This document shows, piece after piece, positions 1 through 10,598 of a DNA stretch of 64,000 bases. Numbering within the stretch: position 1 is the stretch's first letter; each line of letters begins with the position of its first letter. The notes below the pieces were generated by a model. It made no database searches. It worked only from the letters and a program-made list of their open reading frames with translations, and had not been told where the DNA came from. The position numbers and the translations under genes were made by a program. The stretch spans positions 1 to 64,000 of the forward strand of contig NZ_JACBYE010000003.1 of the NCBI RefSeq assembly GCF_013415325.1. The letters run 5' to 3'. Origin of the DNA: Sanguibacter inulinus. GTDB taxonomy: Bacteria > Actinomycetota > Actinomycetes > Actinomycetales > Cellulomonadaceae.

Positions 1-1428
1 GCCTCACCCAGCCCCGAGCGTGCCCCCCGCCTCACCGTGATCGGTACGGGATATCTCGGTGCCACCCACGCCGTCGCCATGGCCTACCTCGGCTTCGAGG
101 TCCTCGGAGTCGACATCGACCAGCGCAAGGTCGACCTGCTCAACGAGGGCACCGTGCCGTTCTTCGAGCCTGGCCTGCCCGAGAAGCTCGACGAGGCTCT
201 CGCGAGCGGACGGCTGCGCTTCACGACAGACCTCGACGAGGCCGCGGAGTTCGGCGACGTGCACTTCGTGTGCGTCGGCACACCCCAGCAGATGGGCTCG
301 GAGGCGGCGGACCTGCGGTTCGTCGACTCGGCCTTCACCGAGCTCGCCCGCCGCATCACCCGCAAGGTGCTGCTCGTCGGGAAGTCGACTGTGCCGATCG
401 GCACGGCTGAGCGCCTCACCACCCTGGTCCAGGAGATCTCGCCCCTGGGGGCCGAGCTCGAGGTCGCCTGGAACCCCGAGTTCCTGCGCGAGGGCTTCGC
501 GGTCCAGGACACCCTGCACCCGGACAGGCTCGTCTTCGGCGTCACGTCTGCGTGGGCCGAAGACCGTCTGCGGGCGGCCTTCGAGCCGATCCTCGCCGAG
601 GGCACGCCGCTCATCGTCACGGACCTCGCGACGGCCGAGCTCGTGAAGTCGGCAGCCAACTCCTTCCTCGCCACGAAGATCTCGTACATCAACGCGATGT
701 CCGAGGTGTGCGAGGCCACGGGGGCCGACGTCATCCGGCTGGCGGAGGCACTGGGTCTCGACGAGCGCATCGGCTCCAAGTTCCTCAAGCCCGGCCTCGG
801 TTTTGGCGGAGGGTGCCTGCCCAAGGACATCCGCTCCTTCAAGCACCGTGCTGAAGAGCTCGGGATCGGCGAGGCGGTCGCCTTCCTCGGTGAGGTCGAC
901 GCGATCAACGTCCGCAGGCGCCTGCGGACCGTCGCGCTCATCCGGCAGGTGGCCGGCGGAGACCTCATGGGGGTGAGGGTCGCAGCCCTCGGTGCGGCCT
1001 TCAAGCCCGACTCCGACGACGTCCGGGACGCCCCGGCTCTCGACGTCGCCCGGATGCTCTACCTCGAGGGCGCGATCGTCTCGGTCTACGACCCCGAGGC
1101 GTCGGTCAACGCGCACCGTGTGTATCCCGACCTGGAGTACGCGGCGAGCCTCGACCAGGCGCTCGCAGGCGCGGAGGTCACGGTCCTGCTGACCGAGTGG
1201 CAGGAGTTCCGGACCGCGGACCCCGCGCAGATGGGAGCCCAGGTCCGGACCCGCACCGTGGTCGACACCCGCAACGCCCTCGACGCCGACAGGTTCCGGG
1301 CAGCCGGCTGGGACTACTGGGCGCTCGGACGTCCGCACACCGCACCGGTGCCCGTCCCGGTCGTGGTGAGCAACCGGTCGCAGGCTGCCGGCCGTGTCGT
1401 CGACAAGTCGGCCGACCTGCCCTGCTGA
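1..1428 (+). CDS. ugd: UDP-glucose 6-dehydrogenase (5' end outside window)
   Basis: Oxidises UDP-glucose to UDP-glucuronate with two NAD+, a cytoplasmic step toward cell-surface polysaccharides. The frame is open to base 1. The first in-frame start, a GTG at base 37, lies inside the NAD-binding strand (TVIGTGYLGATHA), so the true start is probably just upstream of the window. Counting from that GTG, the glycine-rich Rossmann motif is at residues 2-9, the central dimer helix near 200-230, the catalytic cysteine of GFGGGCLPKD at residue 260 (bases 814-816), and the UDP-binding C-terminal domain begins near 310. The length matches the bacterial family (about 430-460). No polysaccharide genes follow; the gene converges on ackA with a strong hairpin between them. 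Action on another UDP-sugar cannot be excluded. Confidence 0.93.
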   Translation, partial: ASPSPERAPRLTVIGTGYLGATHAVAMAYLGFEVLGVDIDQRKVDLLNEGTVPFFEPGLPEKLDEALASGRLRFTTDLDEAAEFGDVHFVCVGTPQQMGSEAADLRFVDSAFTELARRITRKVLLVGKSTVPIGTAERLTTLVQEISPLGAELEVAWNPEFLREGFAVQDTLHPDRLVFGVTSAWAEDRLRAAFEPILAEGTPLIVTDLATAELVKSAANSFLATKISYINAMSEVCEATGADVIRLAEALGLDERIGSKFLKPGLGFGGGCLPKDIRSFKHRAEELGIGEAVAFLGEVDAINVRRRLRTVALIRQVAGGDLMGVRVAALGAAFKPDSDDVRDAPALDVARMLYLEGAIVSVYDPEASVNAHRVYPDLEYAASLDQALAGAEVTVLLTEWQEFRTADPAQMGAQVRTRTVVDTRNALDADRFRAAGWDYWALGRPHTAPVPVPVVVSNRSQAAGRVVDKSADLPC

Positions 1429-1529
1429 CGACGAGGTCCGGTCACGGCCGCCTCGAGCCCCTGTGCTGACGGTCCTGAGTACTGACGATCCGTCGTGCTG
1501 ACAGCCTGAGCAGGGTCTACCCCCAGGAC

Positions 1530-1571
1530 GACGTCAGGTGCGCACCCCCGAGAAGGTGCGCACCTGACGTC
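1530..1571. terminator. Bidirectional hairpin between ugd and ackA
   Basis: Perfect 17-bp inverted repeat GACGTCAGGTGCGCACC at 1530-1546 and its complement at 1555-1571, with an 8-nt loop. It sits between two convergent genes, so it can end transcripts from both sides. There is no clear U-tract on either strand, as is common in actinobacteria. Confidence 0.75.
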
Positions 1572-1603
1572 TTGTCGTCGTGCTCAGGACCGTGCGCAGG
1601 CCC

Positions 1604-1631
1604 GTGCTCAGACCTGTGCTCAGACCTGTGC

Positions 1632-1639
<8 letters not shown>
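1604..1639. repeat. Three tandem 12-bp units at the end of ackA
   Basis: The unit GTGCTCAGACCT occurs at 1604-1615 and 1616-1627, and as GTGCTCAGCCCT at 1628-1639. The last copy overlaps the ackA stop codon (1632-1634). Function unknown; probably replication slippage. Confidence 0.7.
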
Positions 1640-2857
<1,218 letters not shown>

Positions 2858-2861
<4 letters not shown>

Positions 2862-5059
2862 GCGGTGTGTGCTCCAGCTTCGTGAGAGCCCGTGGCGGGC
2901 TCGGGGGTCGGTGCGGCGGCTGCCGCCTCCTCGGCGGCGCGGGCCTTCTCGGCCGAGAGCGCCTGCGCCTGGATCGCGGTGATCGCGACGGTGTTGACGA
3001 TGTCTTGCACGAGCGCCCCGCGGGACAGGTCGTTGACGGGCATCCTCAGGCCCTGCAGGACAGGTCCGACGGCGATCGCCCCGGCCGAGCGCTGCACGGC
3101 CTTGTACGTGTTGTTCCCGGTGTTGAGGTCGGGGAACACGAAGACGGTCGCGCGGCCGGCGACGGCCGAGTCGGGCATCTTCGAGGCGGCGACGGAGGCG
3201 TCGACCGCCGCGTCGTACTGGATCGGGCCCTCGACGAAGAGGTCCGGGCGGCGCTCGCGGACGAGGGCCGTGGCGGCGCGCACCTTGTCGACGTCCGCGC
3301 CCGAGCCGGACTCGCCCGTCGAGTAGGAGAGCATCGCGATACGGGGCTCGACGCCGAACTGCACGGCAGTCGCAGCCGAGGAGATCGCGATGTCGGCGAG
3401 CTGCTCCGCCGTCGGGTCCGGGTTGACGGCGCAGTCGCCGTAGACGAGGACGCGGTCTTCGAGGCACATGATGAACACCGACGAGACCACCGAGACGTTC
3501 GGGACGGTCTTGATGATCTCGAAGGCCGGGCGGATGGTGTGCGCTGTCGTGTGGGCAGCGCCCGACACCATGCCGTCGGCGTAGCCGAGCTGGACCATCA
3601 TCGTGCCGAAGTACGAGACCGAGCTGACGATCTCGCGGGCGCGGTCGACGGTCATGCCCTTGTGGGCGCGCATGACCGTGTACGCCTGGGCGAACTCTTC
3701 GTGCAGGTCGCCCGTGTGCGGGTCGATGACCTTCGCCTCGGAGATGTCCAGACCGAGCTCGACGGCGCGGGCCCGGATCGACTCCTCGTCGCCGAGGATC
3801 GTCAGGTGCGCGACCTGGCGCTGCAGGAGCGTCGAGGCTGCGCGCAGGATGCGGTCGTCGGTGCCCTCGGGCAGCACGATGTGCTTGCGGTCGGCGCGGG
3901 CCCTGTTGAGCAGCTCGTACTCGAACATCAGCGGGGTGACGACCTCGGGACGCTCGACGTCGAGGCTCGCGAGCAGCGAGGCCGCGTCGACGTTCTGCTC
4001 GAAGAGGGCGAGGGCCGTGTCGACCTTGCGCTGGGAGTCCTTGGTGACGCGACCGCGGGCAGACGCGGCGGCGCTCGCCGAGCGGAAGGTCCCGAGGTCC
4101 GTCTGGATGATCGGGACGCTCGGGTCGAGGTCCGCGATGAGGCGGCTCACGGCGTCGGGCGGCAGGAAGCCTCCGTTGAGGATGATGCCGGCGAGCGACG
4201 GGAAGTTCTTGGCGGTCTGCGCGGTGAGGAGGCCGAGCAGCACGTCGGTGCGGTCACCGGGGGTGATGACCACGGCGCCGTCGGCGAGCCTGTCGAGCAG
4301 GTTCTCGAAGTTCATGGCTCCGACGAGGACGTCGAGCACCTCGCGGCCGAGGAGCGCCTCCTCGCCCAGGAGCAGGCGACCGCCGACGGCTCCCATGAGC
4401 TGTCCGACTGTCGGTGCGACGAGGAAGGGGTCGTCCGGCATGGTCCAGACGGGCAGCGTCTCGCCGGCGAACTCGGCGCGGATGGCCTCGAGGTCGTCGG
4501 GGAAGCAACGGTTCGCCACCACACCGATGACCTGCGCGTGGTTGGACTGGAGCTCGGAGACCGAGACCTCGCTCATCTGCCGGATCCCGGCGGGGGAGCG
4601 GTCCTTGCCCGAGAGCACGAGCAGCACGGGGGCGCCGAGGTTGGCGGCGATCCGGGCGTTGAAGGCCAGCTCGGTCGGCCCGGTGACGTCGGTGTAGTCG
4701 GTCCCGACGATCACCACGAGGTCGCACTTCTTCTCGACCTCGTGGTACTTCGTGACGATCTGCGACAGCGCCGCCTCGGGGTCGTCGTGCAGGTCGTCGT
4801 ACGTGACGCCGACGCACTCCTCGTAGGTGAGGTCGACGCCGTCGTGGGCCAGGAGCAGCTCGACGACGTAGTCGCGCTCTGCCCCCTCGGCCGACGCGGC
4901 CGCGCCGCGGGCGGTGTGCCCCGTCCGGGTGACCGGACGGAACACACCGACCCGCTGCACGCGGCGCGTGAGGAGGTCGAGAACCCCGAGGGCGACCGTG
5001 GACTTGCCGGTCTCACCCTCGGGGGACGTGATGAAGATGCTGCGAGCGGAGGAGCTCAC
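2858..5059 (-). CDS. pta: Phosphate acetyltransferase, long form
   Basis: Interconverts acetyl-CoA + phosphate and acetyl-phosphate + CoA, linking phosphoketolase output to both acetyl-CoA and ackA. The product of 733 residues is the long form: an N-terminal P-loop BioD-like domain (residues 1-200, [14 protein letters not shown] near the start), a DRTGG-type middle domain (about 210-330) and the catalytic PTA_PTB domain (about 390-710; motifs [42 protein letters not shown]). The GTG start at 5059 overlaps the xfp stop (GTGA), and its own stop overlaps the ackA start (ATGA). In enteric long-form enzymes the N-terminal part is regulatory; the same is inferred here. Confidence 0.96.
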
Positions 5060-7572
5060 TCGTTGTCGCCTCCAGTGGAAACGGTGGCGGCCTGTGGCCC
5101 GCCCACCTGGGTCGCGGTGTCGCCCGCGTCGGGCCACACCCAGTCGCGGACCTCGGGGAGGTCTTCCCCGTGGTCTCGGGTGTACTGCCGCGCCCGCAGG
5201 CGCGCGTCGGACATCTCCTGCCGGAGCACGGCGGCCCGGCTGCCCAGGTGCGGGACCTGGTCGATGACGTCCATGACGAGGTGGAACCGGTCGAGGTCGT
5301 TGAGCATGACCATGTCGAACGGTGTGGTCGTGGTGCCCTCTTCCTTGTAGCCGCGCACGTGGATGTTGTTGTGCCCGGCGCGGCGGTAGGTGAGGCGGTG
5401 GATGAGCCACGGGTAGCCGTGGTAGGCGAACACGACAGGCTTGGTGGTCGTGAAGAGGGTGTCGAAGTCGCGGTCGGAGAGCCCGTGCGGGTGCTCCTTC
5501 TCGTCCTGCAGACGCATGAGGTCGACGACGTTGACCACGCGGACCTTGAGCTCGGGCAGGTGCTGGCGGAGCAGGTCCGCCGCCGCGAGGACCTCGAGGG
5601 TCGGGACGTCGCCCGCGCAGCCGAGCACGACGTCGGGGTCCTCCCCGGCGACCTCGCTGCCGGCCCAGTCCCAGATGCCCAGGCCGCGCGTGCAGTGCGC
5701 GACGGCCTCGTCCATCGAGAGGAAGTTCGGGGCCGGCTGCTTGCCCGCCACGACCACGTTGACGTAGTCGCGGCTGCGCAGGCAGTGGTCGTAGGTCGAG
5801 AGCAGGGTGTTGGCGTCCGGCGGCAGGTAGACGCGGACGACCTCGGCCTTCTTGTTCACCACGTGGTCGATGAAGCCCGGGTCCTGGTGCGAGAAGCCGT
5901 TGTGGTCCTGGCGCCACACGTGGCTCGACAGCAGGTAGTTGAGCGAGGCCATCGGCTGGCGCCACGGGATCTCACGGGTGATCTTCAGCCACTTGGCGTG
6001 CTGGTTGAACATCGAGTCGATGATGTGGATGAACGCCTCGTAGCAGTTGAACAGCCCGTGGCGGCCCGTGAGCAGGTATCCCTCGAGCCAACCCTGGCAC
6101 TGGTGCTCGGAGAGCATCTCCATGACGCGGCCGGCGCGGGCGAGGTGGTCGTCGAGGTCGTCGGGGATCGTCGCCGCGTTCCACTGCTTGTCGGTCACGT
6201 CGAAGACGGGCTGCAGCCTGTTCGACGCCGTCTCGTCCGGACCGAAGATGCGGAAGTTCTCGGGGTTGAGGCGGACCACCTCGGTCAGCCAGGCGCCGAG
6301 CACACGGGTCGCCTCGCTGATGGAGCCACCCGGGGTGGGCACGTCGACCGCGAAGTCCCGGAAGTCGGGCAGGCGGAGGTCTTTGAGCAGCAGACCGCCG
6401 TTGGTGTGCGGGTTAGCGCTCATCCGCAGCTCGCCCTCGGGGGCGAGGGAGGCGACGTCGGCGACGAGGCGGCCGCTGTCATCGAAGAGCTCGTCGGCCT
6501 TGTAGGACTCGAGCCAGCCGCGCAGCACCTCGAGGTGCTCGGGCGTGTCCCGGGCCGAGGCGAGCGGCACCTGGTGGGCGCGCCACGAGCCCTCGGTCTT
6601 CTTGCCGTCGATCTCGGGCGGGCAGGTCCAGCCCTTGGGGGTGCGGAAGACGATCATCGGCCACATCGGACGGGCGGTGTCCCCACCCGCGGCACGGGCC
6701 TTGATCTCGACGATGTCGTCGAGGGCCTCGTCGAGCAGCTCGGCGAAGCGGCGGTGGATCGACACCGGGTCTTCGTCGTCGAAGCCTCCGACGAAGACGT
6801 AGGGCTTGTGCCCGTAGCCGACCATGAGCGACTCGAGCTCGTCGTCGGAGATCCGGGCGAGCACCGTCGGGTTGGCGATCTTGTAGCCGTTGAGGTGCAG
6901 GATCGGCAGGACGACGCCGTCCTGGGCCGGGTTGACGAACTTGTTGGAGTGCCAGCTGGTCGCGAGCGGGCCAGTCTCGGCCTCGCCGTCGCCGACCACG
7001 GCCGCGACCAGCAGGTCGGGGTTGTCGAAGGCCGCGCCGTAGGCGTGGGACAGCGCGTAGCCGAGCTCGCCACCCTCGTGGATCGAGCCCGGGGTCTCGG
7101 GGGCCACGTGGCTGGGGATCCCACCCGGGAAGGAGAACTGGCGGAACAGCCTGCGCAGGCCCTCGTCGTCCTGGGTGATGTCCGGGTAGGTCTCGGTGTA
7201 CGTGCCCTCGAGGTAGGAGTTCGCGACGAGCCCCGGGCCGCCGTGGCCCGGGCCGGTGACGTACATGGTCGACAGGTTGCGCTCGGCGATCGCCCGGTTG
7301 AGGTGGGCGTAGAGGAAGTTCAGACCGGGGGTCGTGCCCCAGTGGCCGAGGAGGCGCGGCTTGACGTCGTCGCGGGTCAGCTCGGTGCGCATGAGGGGGT
7401 TGGACAGCAGGTAGATCTGACCGATCGACAGGTAGTTGGCAGCCCGCCACCACCCGTGGATGCGCTCGAGCGTCTCGTCGTCGAGAGGCGTGTCGGGTCG
7501 CGAGCGCCAGGCGTCGGACGAGGAGGACCGGACCTCTGCGTGGGGTGTACCACCAAGAGCAGAACGTGTCAT
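5056..7572 (-). CDS. xfp: Xylulose-5-phosphate/fructose-6-phosphate phosphoketolase
   Basis: Thiamine-diphosphate enzyme that splits xylulose-5-P (or fructose-6-P) with phosphate into acetyl-phosphate plus glyceraldehyde-3-P (or erythrose-4-P). The 838-residue product carries the family signatures [20 protein letters not shown], the ThDP-binding [19 protein letters not shown] and [17 protein letters not shown] chose ATG 7572 rather than the upstream ATG at 7620 because GGAG lies 7-10 nt before it and the phosphoketolase homology begins soon after. The first gene of an operon with pta and ackA, with 4-bp overlaps at both junctions, so acetyl-phosphate passes directly to the next two enzymes. 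A LacI-type operator-like palindrome lies in the leader (7598-7609). Substrate preference (X5P only or dual) cannot be read from the sequence. Confidence 0.97.
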   Translation of the reverse strand: MTRSALGGTPHAEVRSSSSDAWRSRPDTPLDDETLERIHGWWRAANYLSIGQIYLLSNPLMRTELTRDDVKPRLLGHWGTTPGLNFLYAHLNRAIAERNLSTMYVTGPGHGGPGLVANSYLEGTYTETYPDITQDDEGLRRLFRQFSFPGGIPSHVAPETPGSIHEGGELGYALSHAYGAAFDNPDLLVAAVVGDGEAETGPLATSWHSNKFVNPAQDGVVLPILHLNGYKIANPTVLARISDDELESLMVGYGHKPYVFVGGFDDEDPVSIHRRFAELLDEALDDIVEIKARAAGGDTARPMWPMIVFRTPKGWTCPPEIDGKKTEGSWRAHQVPLASARDTPEHLEVLRGWLESYKADELFDDSGRLVADVASLAPEGELRMSANPHTNGGLLLKDLRLPDFRDFAVDVPTPGGSISEATRVLGAWLTEVVRLNPENFRIFGPDETASNRLQPVFDVTDKQWNAATIPDDLDDHLARAGRVMEMLSEHQCQGWLEGYLLTGRHGLFNCYEAFIHIIDSMFNQHAKWLKITREIPWRQPMASLNYLLSSHVWRQDHNGFSHQDPGFIDHVVNKKAEVVRVYLPPDANTLLSTYDHCLRSRDYVNVVVAGKQPAPNFLSMDEAVAHCTRGLGIWDWAGSEVAGEDPDVVLGCAGDVPTLEVLAAADLLRQHLPELKVRVVNVVDLMRLQDEKEHPHGLSDRDFDTLFTTTKPVVFAYHGYPWLIHRLTYRRAGHNNIHVRGYKEEGTTTTPFDMVMLNDLDRFHLVMDVIDQVPHLGSRAAVLRQEMSDARLRARQYTRDHGEDLPEVRDWVWPDAGDTATQVGGPQAATVSTGGDNE

Positions 7573-7597
7573 GACGATCTCCAACCGAAGTGATGGG

Positions 7598-7609
7598 TGA
7601 ACGCTTTCA
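7598..7609 (-). promoter_or_regulatory. Operator-like palindrome upstream of xfp
   Basis: TGAACGCTTTCA has TGAA/TTCA arms around a central CGCT, close to operators used by LacI/GalR/CcpA-type regulators. It lies 26-37 nt upstream of the xfp start, in the 101-bp gap after the TetR gene. No such regulator gene is in the window, so the assignment is inference only. Confidence 0.3.
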
Positions 7610-7673
7610 TGTAACCGCATCCGCGGTCTGCGCGCACTAGGTCTTTGGTGTGAGATCGGGAGTTCGGTCCGTG

Positions 7674-8654
7674 CTAGCGGCTTTCGTCTGTGCCGTGAGT
7701 TCCGTCACCGGAGGTCCCGCCGGTGTTCTCGGTACCGGACCTTGGTCCCTGCACGGGCCACACCCCACGGACCAGGCGCAACCAGGTCTCGTCGTCGACA
7801 CCCGCGACACCGAGCGCGTTGAGCATGCTCAGGTGGTGGGTGACCGCGCTCGCGACCAGCAGGCGCTCGCGGGCTGCCCTGCGCTCCTCAGGAGTGCCCG
7901 CAGGTCGGGAGGCTCCGGCCTCGTCGGCGAGCCGGCCCTCCTCGGCCAGCAGCGCGTCGACCGACTCGTCGAGCAGTCGGGCGTAGAGCGCGCCTGCCTC
8001 GGCCCGGTGCTCGGGGTTGCGCAGCCCGAAGGTCGCCAGCTCGGAGCTGAGCGTGAGGCGCGGGTCCGTCCGCGACTCGCGCAGCAGCGCAAGGTGCTCC
8101 TCGCTGCTCGGGGCCTGGGCGGGCATGTCGAGGGGACCGGGGTCACCCGGCGCACGGTCGAGGTGCTCCCGGAAGATCCCGAGGAAGAGGTCGGACTTCG
8201 ACGGGAAGCGGGAGTAGACGGCTCCCTTGGTGTAGCCGGCGGCTGCTGCGACGTCTTCGACCGACGTGGCCCCGTAGCCCCGGCTCGCGAAGAGGTCGAC
8301 GGCTGCCGCGAGCAGGTCGGCCCGGGTGCGGTCGGACCGGTTCGAGCGTCGGGTGAACTTCGAGGCGACGTTCTCGACGTTCGCGGCGGCTGAGCGCAGG
8401 GTCTGCGCGAGGTCGCCCTCGACGGCCCCGACGGCATCTGAGGTCGCCGACCGCAGCGCCTCGCCGAGGGCGGCCGTGGCCTCGGCGAGAGCCTGCGCGG
8501 CGAGGGCGACCGCTGGGTTCTGGCTGCCTGACCTCGAGGAGGAGTCGTCGGCCGGCGCCTCCTTCCCCTTGCCCTTGCCTGTGCGCCCGCCTGCGTCGCC
8601 GTCGGAGGGCGAGCGCTGGGACGTGCGCCTGCGCGGGGTCTCGTGGGATGCCAT
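7674..8654 (-). CDS. TetR-family regulator with long N-terminal extension
   Basis: Predicted DNA-binding repressor of 326 residues. The TetR helix-turn-helix is at about 107-155 ([47 protein letters not shown]), followed by a ligand-binding-like helical region. Unusually, about 105 residues precede it: a basic, Ser/Gly/Lys-rich stretch (1-45) and an Ala-rich helical stretch (50-100). Normal TetR proteins are 190-220 residues. A TAGACT box (8666-8661) lies 6 nt before the ATG, suggesting a leaderless mRNA. The gene diverges from the ABC exporter at 8773, and a 19-bp palindrome at 8718-8736 between them is the likely operator. A role in controlling xfp downstream is possible but less supported. 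Confidence 0.88.
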   Translation of the reverse strand: MASHETPRRRTSQRSPSDGDAGGRTGKGKGKEAPADDSSSRSGSQNPAVALAAQALAEATAALGEALRSATSDAVGAVEGDLAQTLRSAAANVENVASKFTRRSNRSDRTRADLLAAAVDLFASRGYGATSVEDVAAAAGYTKGAVYSRFPSKSDLFLGIFREHLDRAPGDPGPLDMPAQAPSSEEHLALLRESRTDPRLTLSSELATFGLRNPEHRAEAGALYARLLDESVDALLAEEGRLADEAGASRPAGTPEERRAARERLLVASAVTHHLSMLNALGVAGVDDETWLRLVRGVWPVQGPRSGTENTGGTSGDGTHGTDESR

Positions 8655-8717
8655 CTGATGAGTCTACAGAGAGATACCCAGCAGTACTCGACTCTGATAC
8701 GGTCCGGTACATACGCA

Positions 8718-8736
8718 TCGGTATCCCGGATACCGA
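8718..8736. promoter_or_regulatory. Putative TetR operator
   Basis: Perfect palindrome TCGGTATCCCGGATACCGA: 9-bp arms around one central C, the usual size for a TetR-dimer site. It lies between divergent tetR and the ABC ATPase gene, 36 bp before the latter. Half-site-like GGTAC (8706-8710) and AGGTAT (8739-8744) flank it, so a second weaker site is possible. Confidence 0.65.
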
Positions 8737-8772
8737 AAGGTATTCGACCTGGATCCCCACGAGAGGACGATC

Positions 8773-9771
8773 ATGACCGCGGTACCCGCACTCGACGTCG
8801 CCGACGTCACCAAGACCTTCGGAGGCAGGCGGCCCCTGCGCGCCAACGACGGCGTCAGCCTGACCGTGCCCGAGGGGGCTGTCGTCGGTCTGCTCGGCCA
8901 CAACGGCGCAGGCAAGACCACCCTGGTGAACCAGGTGGCAGGGCTGCTGCTGCCCGACTCCGGCTCGCTCCGGGTGGTCGGTCACGACGTCGTCGCGCAC
9001 CCCGAGCGCACCCGCCGGGAGATCAGCGTCCAGGCTCAGGCGAACGTCCCCATCACCGGGCTCACCCCGCGCACGGCGATCGAGCTGGTCGGCCGGATCC
9101 GGGGTGGTGCCAGACGCGACGTCGCCCGGCGGACGGACGGTCTCATCGAGGCGCTCGACCTCGGTCAGTGGGCCTCGACCCCGGCGCACAAGGTCTCCGG
9201 GGGAGTCGCCAGGCTCACCGCCTTCGCGATGACGGCCGTCGTCCCCGGGCGTCTGGTGATCCTCGACGAGCCCACCAACGACGTGGACCCCGTCCGGCGT
9301 CGCCTCCTGTGGACCCAGATCAAGGCACTGGCCGACGACGGCGCCGGGGTCCTGCTCGTGACCCACAACGTGCGCGAGGCCGAGCACGCGGTCGACGACC
9401 TCGTCATCCTCGACCGGGGACGGGTGATCGCCCACGGGACCGTCGCCGAGCTGACCCACCCGTTGCGCTCCACGCTCCAGCTCGACGTCGACCTCCCACC
9501 CGGGCGGACCGTGGCGTGGCCGCCGTGCGCGACCGAGACGGGCCACGACGGGCTGCGTGCCCGTGCGTCTGTGCCTGCGGCGCGCGCCGCAGAGGCTGTC
9601 GCCTGGGCGCAGGACGCCGTCGACCGCGGCGACCTCGACCGCTACTCGGTCACCCCGGCGTCGCTCGAAGACGTCTACGTCGAGCTCGTCGGTGCTGCCG
9701 GCGAGACTTCCACCCACGCACCCGTCCCTGCCGGGCACGATGCCGACACCACCGAAGGAACCCTCCGATGA
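8773..9771 (+). CDS. ABC transporter ATP-binding protein (ABC-2/drug-type)
   Basis: Cytoplasmic ATPase subunit of 332 residues that should power the membrane protein encoded next. Visible motifs: Walker A GHNGAGKTT (about 42-50), Walker B VILDEPTNDVDP (about 160-171), and the switch histidine in LLVTHNVREAEHA. The signature motif is altered (KVSGGVARLTA for LSGGQxxR). A C-terminal domain of about 100 residues resembles the dimerisation tail of DrrA/CcmA-type exporters. GAGAGG precedes the ATG with normal spacing. Its stop overlaps the permease start by ATGA. Control by the divergent TetR through the 8718-8736 palindrome is likely, a layout typical of drug or lipid export; the substrate is unknown. 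Confidence 0.92.
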   Translation: MTAVPALDVADVTKTFGGRRPLRANDGVSLTVPEGAVVGLLGHNGAGKTTLVNQVAGLLLPDSGSLRVVGHDVVAHPERTRREISVQAQANVPITGLTPRTAIELVGRIRGGARRDVARRTDGLIEALDLGQWASTPAHKVSGGVARLTAFAMTAVVPGRLVILDEPTNDVDPVRRRLLWTQIKALADDGAGVLLVTHNVREAEHAVDDLVILDRGRVIAHGTVAELTHPLRSTLQLDVDLPPGRTVAWPPCATETGHDGLRARASVPAARAAEAVAWAQDAVDRGDLDRYSVTPASLEDVYVELVGAAGETSTHAPVPAGHDADTTEGTLR

Positions 9772-10505
9772 CCACCGTCCTGCAGCAGTACGGTCTGCTC
9801 ACCCAGTGGCAGCTCCGACGCCAGTCTGTCTACCTGCCGCTCCTCGTCGTCGTGCAGGGAGCCCTCGCCGTGGGGACCGTGCTCGGCTTCGGCATCCTCA
9901 TGGGCGACCTCGAGGGTGACGCCGCGCTCTACCTCGCCACCGGGGCACCGACCATCACGTTGATCGTCATCGGTCTGGTCATGGCGCCGCAGATGCTCGC
10001 GCAGGCCAAGACCGAGGGCAGCGCGCAGTGGCTCATGACGCTCCCGGTCCCGCGGCTCGTCTTCCTCGCGGCCGACCTCACCGTGTGGACCCTCGTGGCG
10101 CTGCCCGGCACCGTGCTCGCGGTGTTCGTCGGGGTGCTGCGCTACGACATCTCGCTCGACGTCTCGTGGTGGGTGCTGCCTGCGGCCCTGCTCGTCTCGC
10201 TCACGGCTGCCGCCATCGGCTACACGGTCGCAGCGCTGCTGCCGCCGTCGCTCGCGATGCTGTTCACCCAGCTCGTCGTCTTCGTCATCCTGCTCTTCTC
10301 GCCGGTCTCCGTCCCGGCCGAGCAGTTCCCGTCCTGGCTCGCGTCGGTCCACGCCGTGCTGCCGATCGAGCCGATGGCCCAGCTGATCAGGTCTGGGCTG
10401 GCCGGGTCGAGCTTCACGATCGAGACAGGTCCGCTGCTCGTGCTGATCGCCTGGTGCGCGGGCTGCGTCGCGCTCACCGGGGCAGCGCTGCGGCGCCGGG
10501 GGTAG
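9768..10505 (+). CDS. ABC-2 type transporter permease
   Basis: Integral membrane partner of the preceding ATPase, 245 residues with about six hydrophobic segments (near 22-45, 58-75, 95-122, 130-160, 165-195 and 220-240), typical of ABC-2 permeases. The PIEPMAQLIRSGL stretch before the last helix is the usual C-terminal landmark of this family. The ATG overlaps the upstream stop codon (ATGA), so the two subunits are translationally coupled. A hairpin terminator follows. Likely a TetR-controlled efflux system; substrate unknown. Confidence 0.9.
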   Translation: MTTVLQQYGLLTQWQLRRQSVYLPLLVVVQGALAVGTVLGFGILMGDLEGDAALYLATGAPTITLIVIGLVMAPQMLAQAKTEGSAQWLMTLPVPRLVFLAADLTVWTLVALPGTVLAVFVGVLRYDISLDVSWWVLPAALLVSLTAAAIGYTVAALLPPSLAMLFTQLVVFVILLFSPVSVPAEQFPSWLASVHAVLPIEPMAQLIRSGLAGSSFTIETGPLLVLIAWCAGCVALTGAALRRRG

Positions 10506-10527
10506 CTGCGCTCTGCAGGGGAGCGGT

Positions 10528-10561
10528 CGGTCGGCTCGCCCCTCACGGGGCGAGCCGACCG
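10528..10561 (+). terminator. Terminator after the ABC exporter
   Basis: 15-bp stem (CGGTCGGCTCGCCCC at 10528-10542 with its complement at 10547-10561) and the 4-nt loop TCAC, 23 nt after the permease stop codon. Confidence 0.8.
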
Positions 10562-10598
10562 GCTCAGCCCTCCCAGGGGCGCGAGGTAGCCTGGGCGC

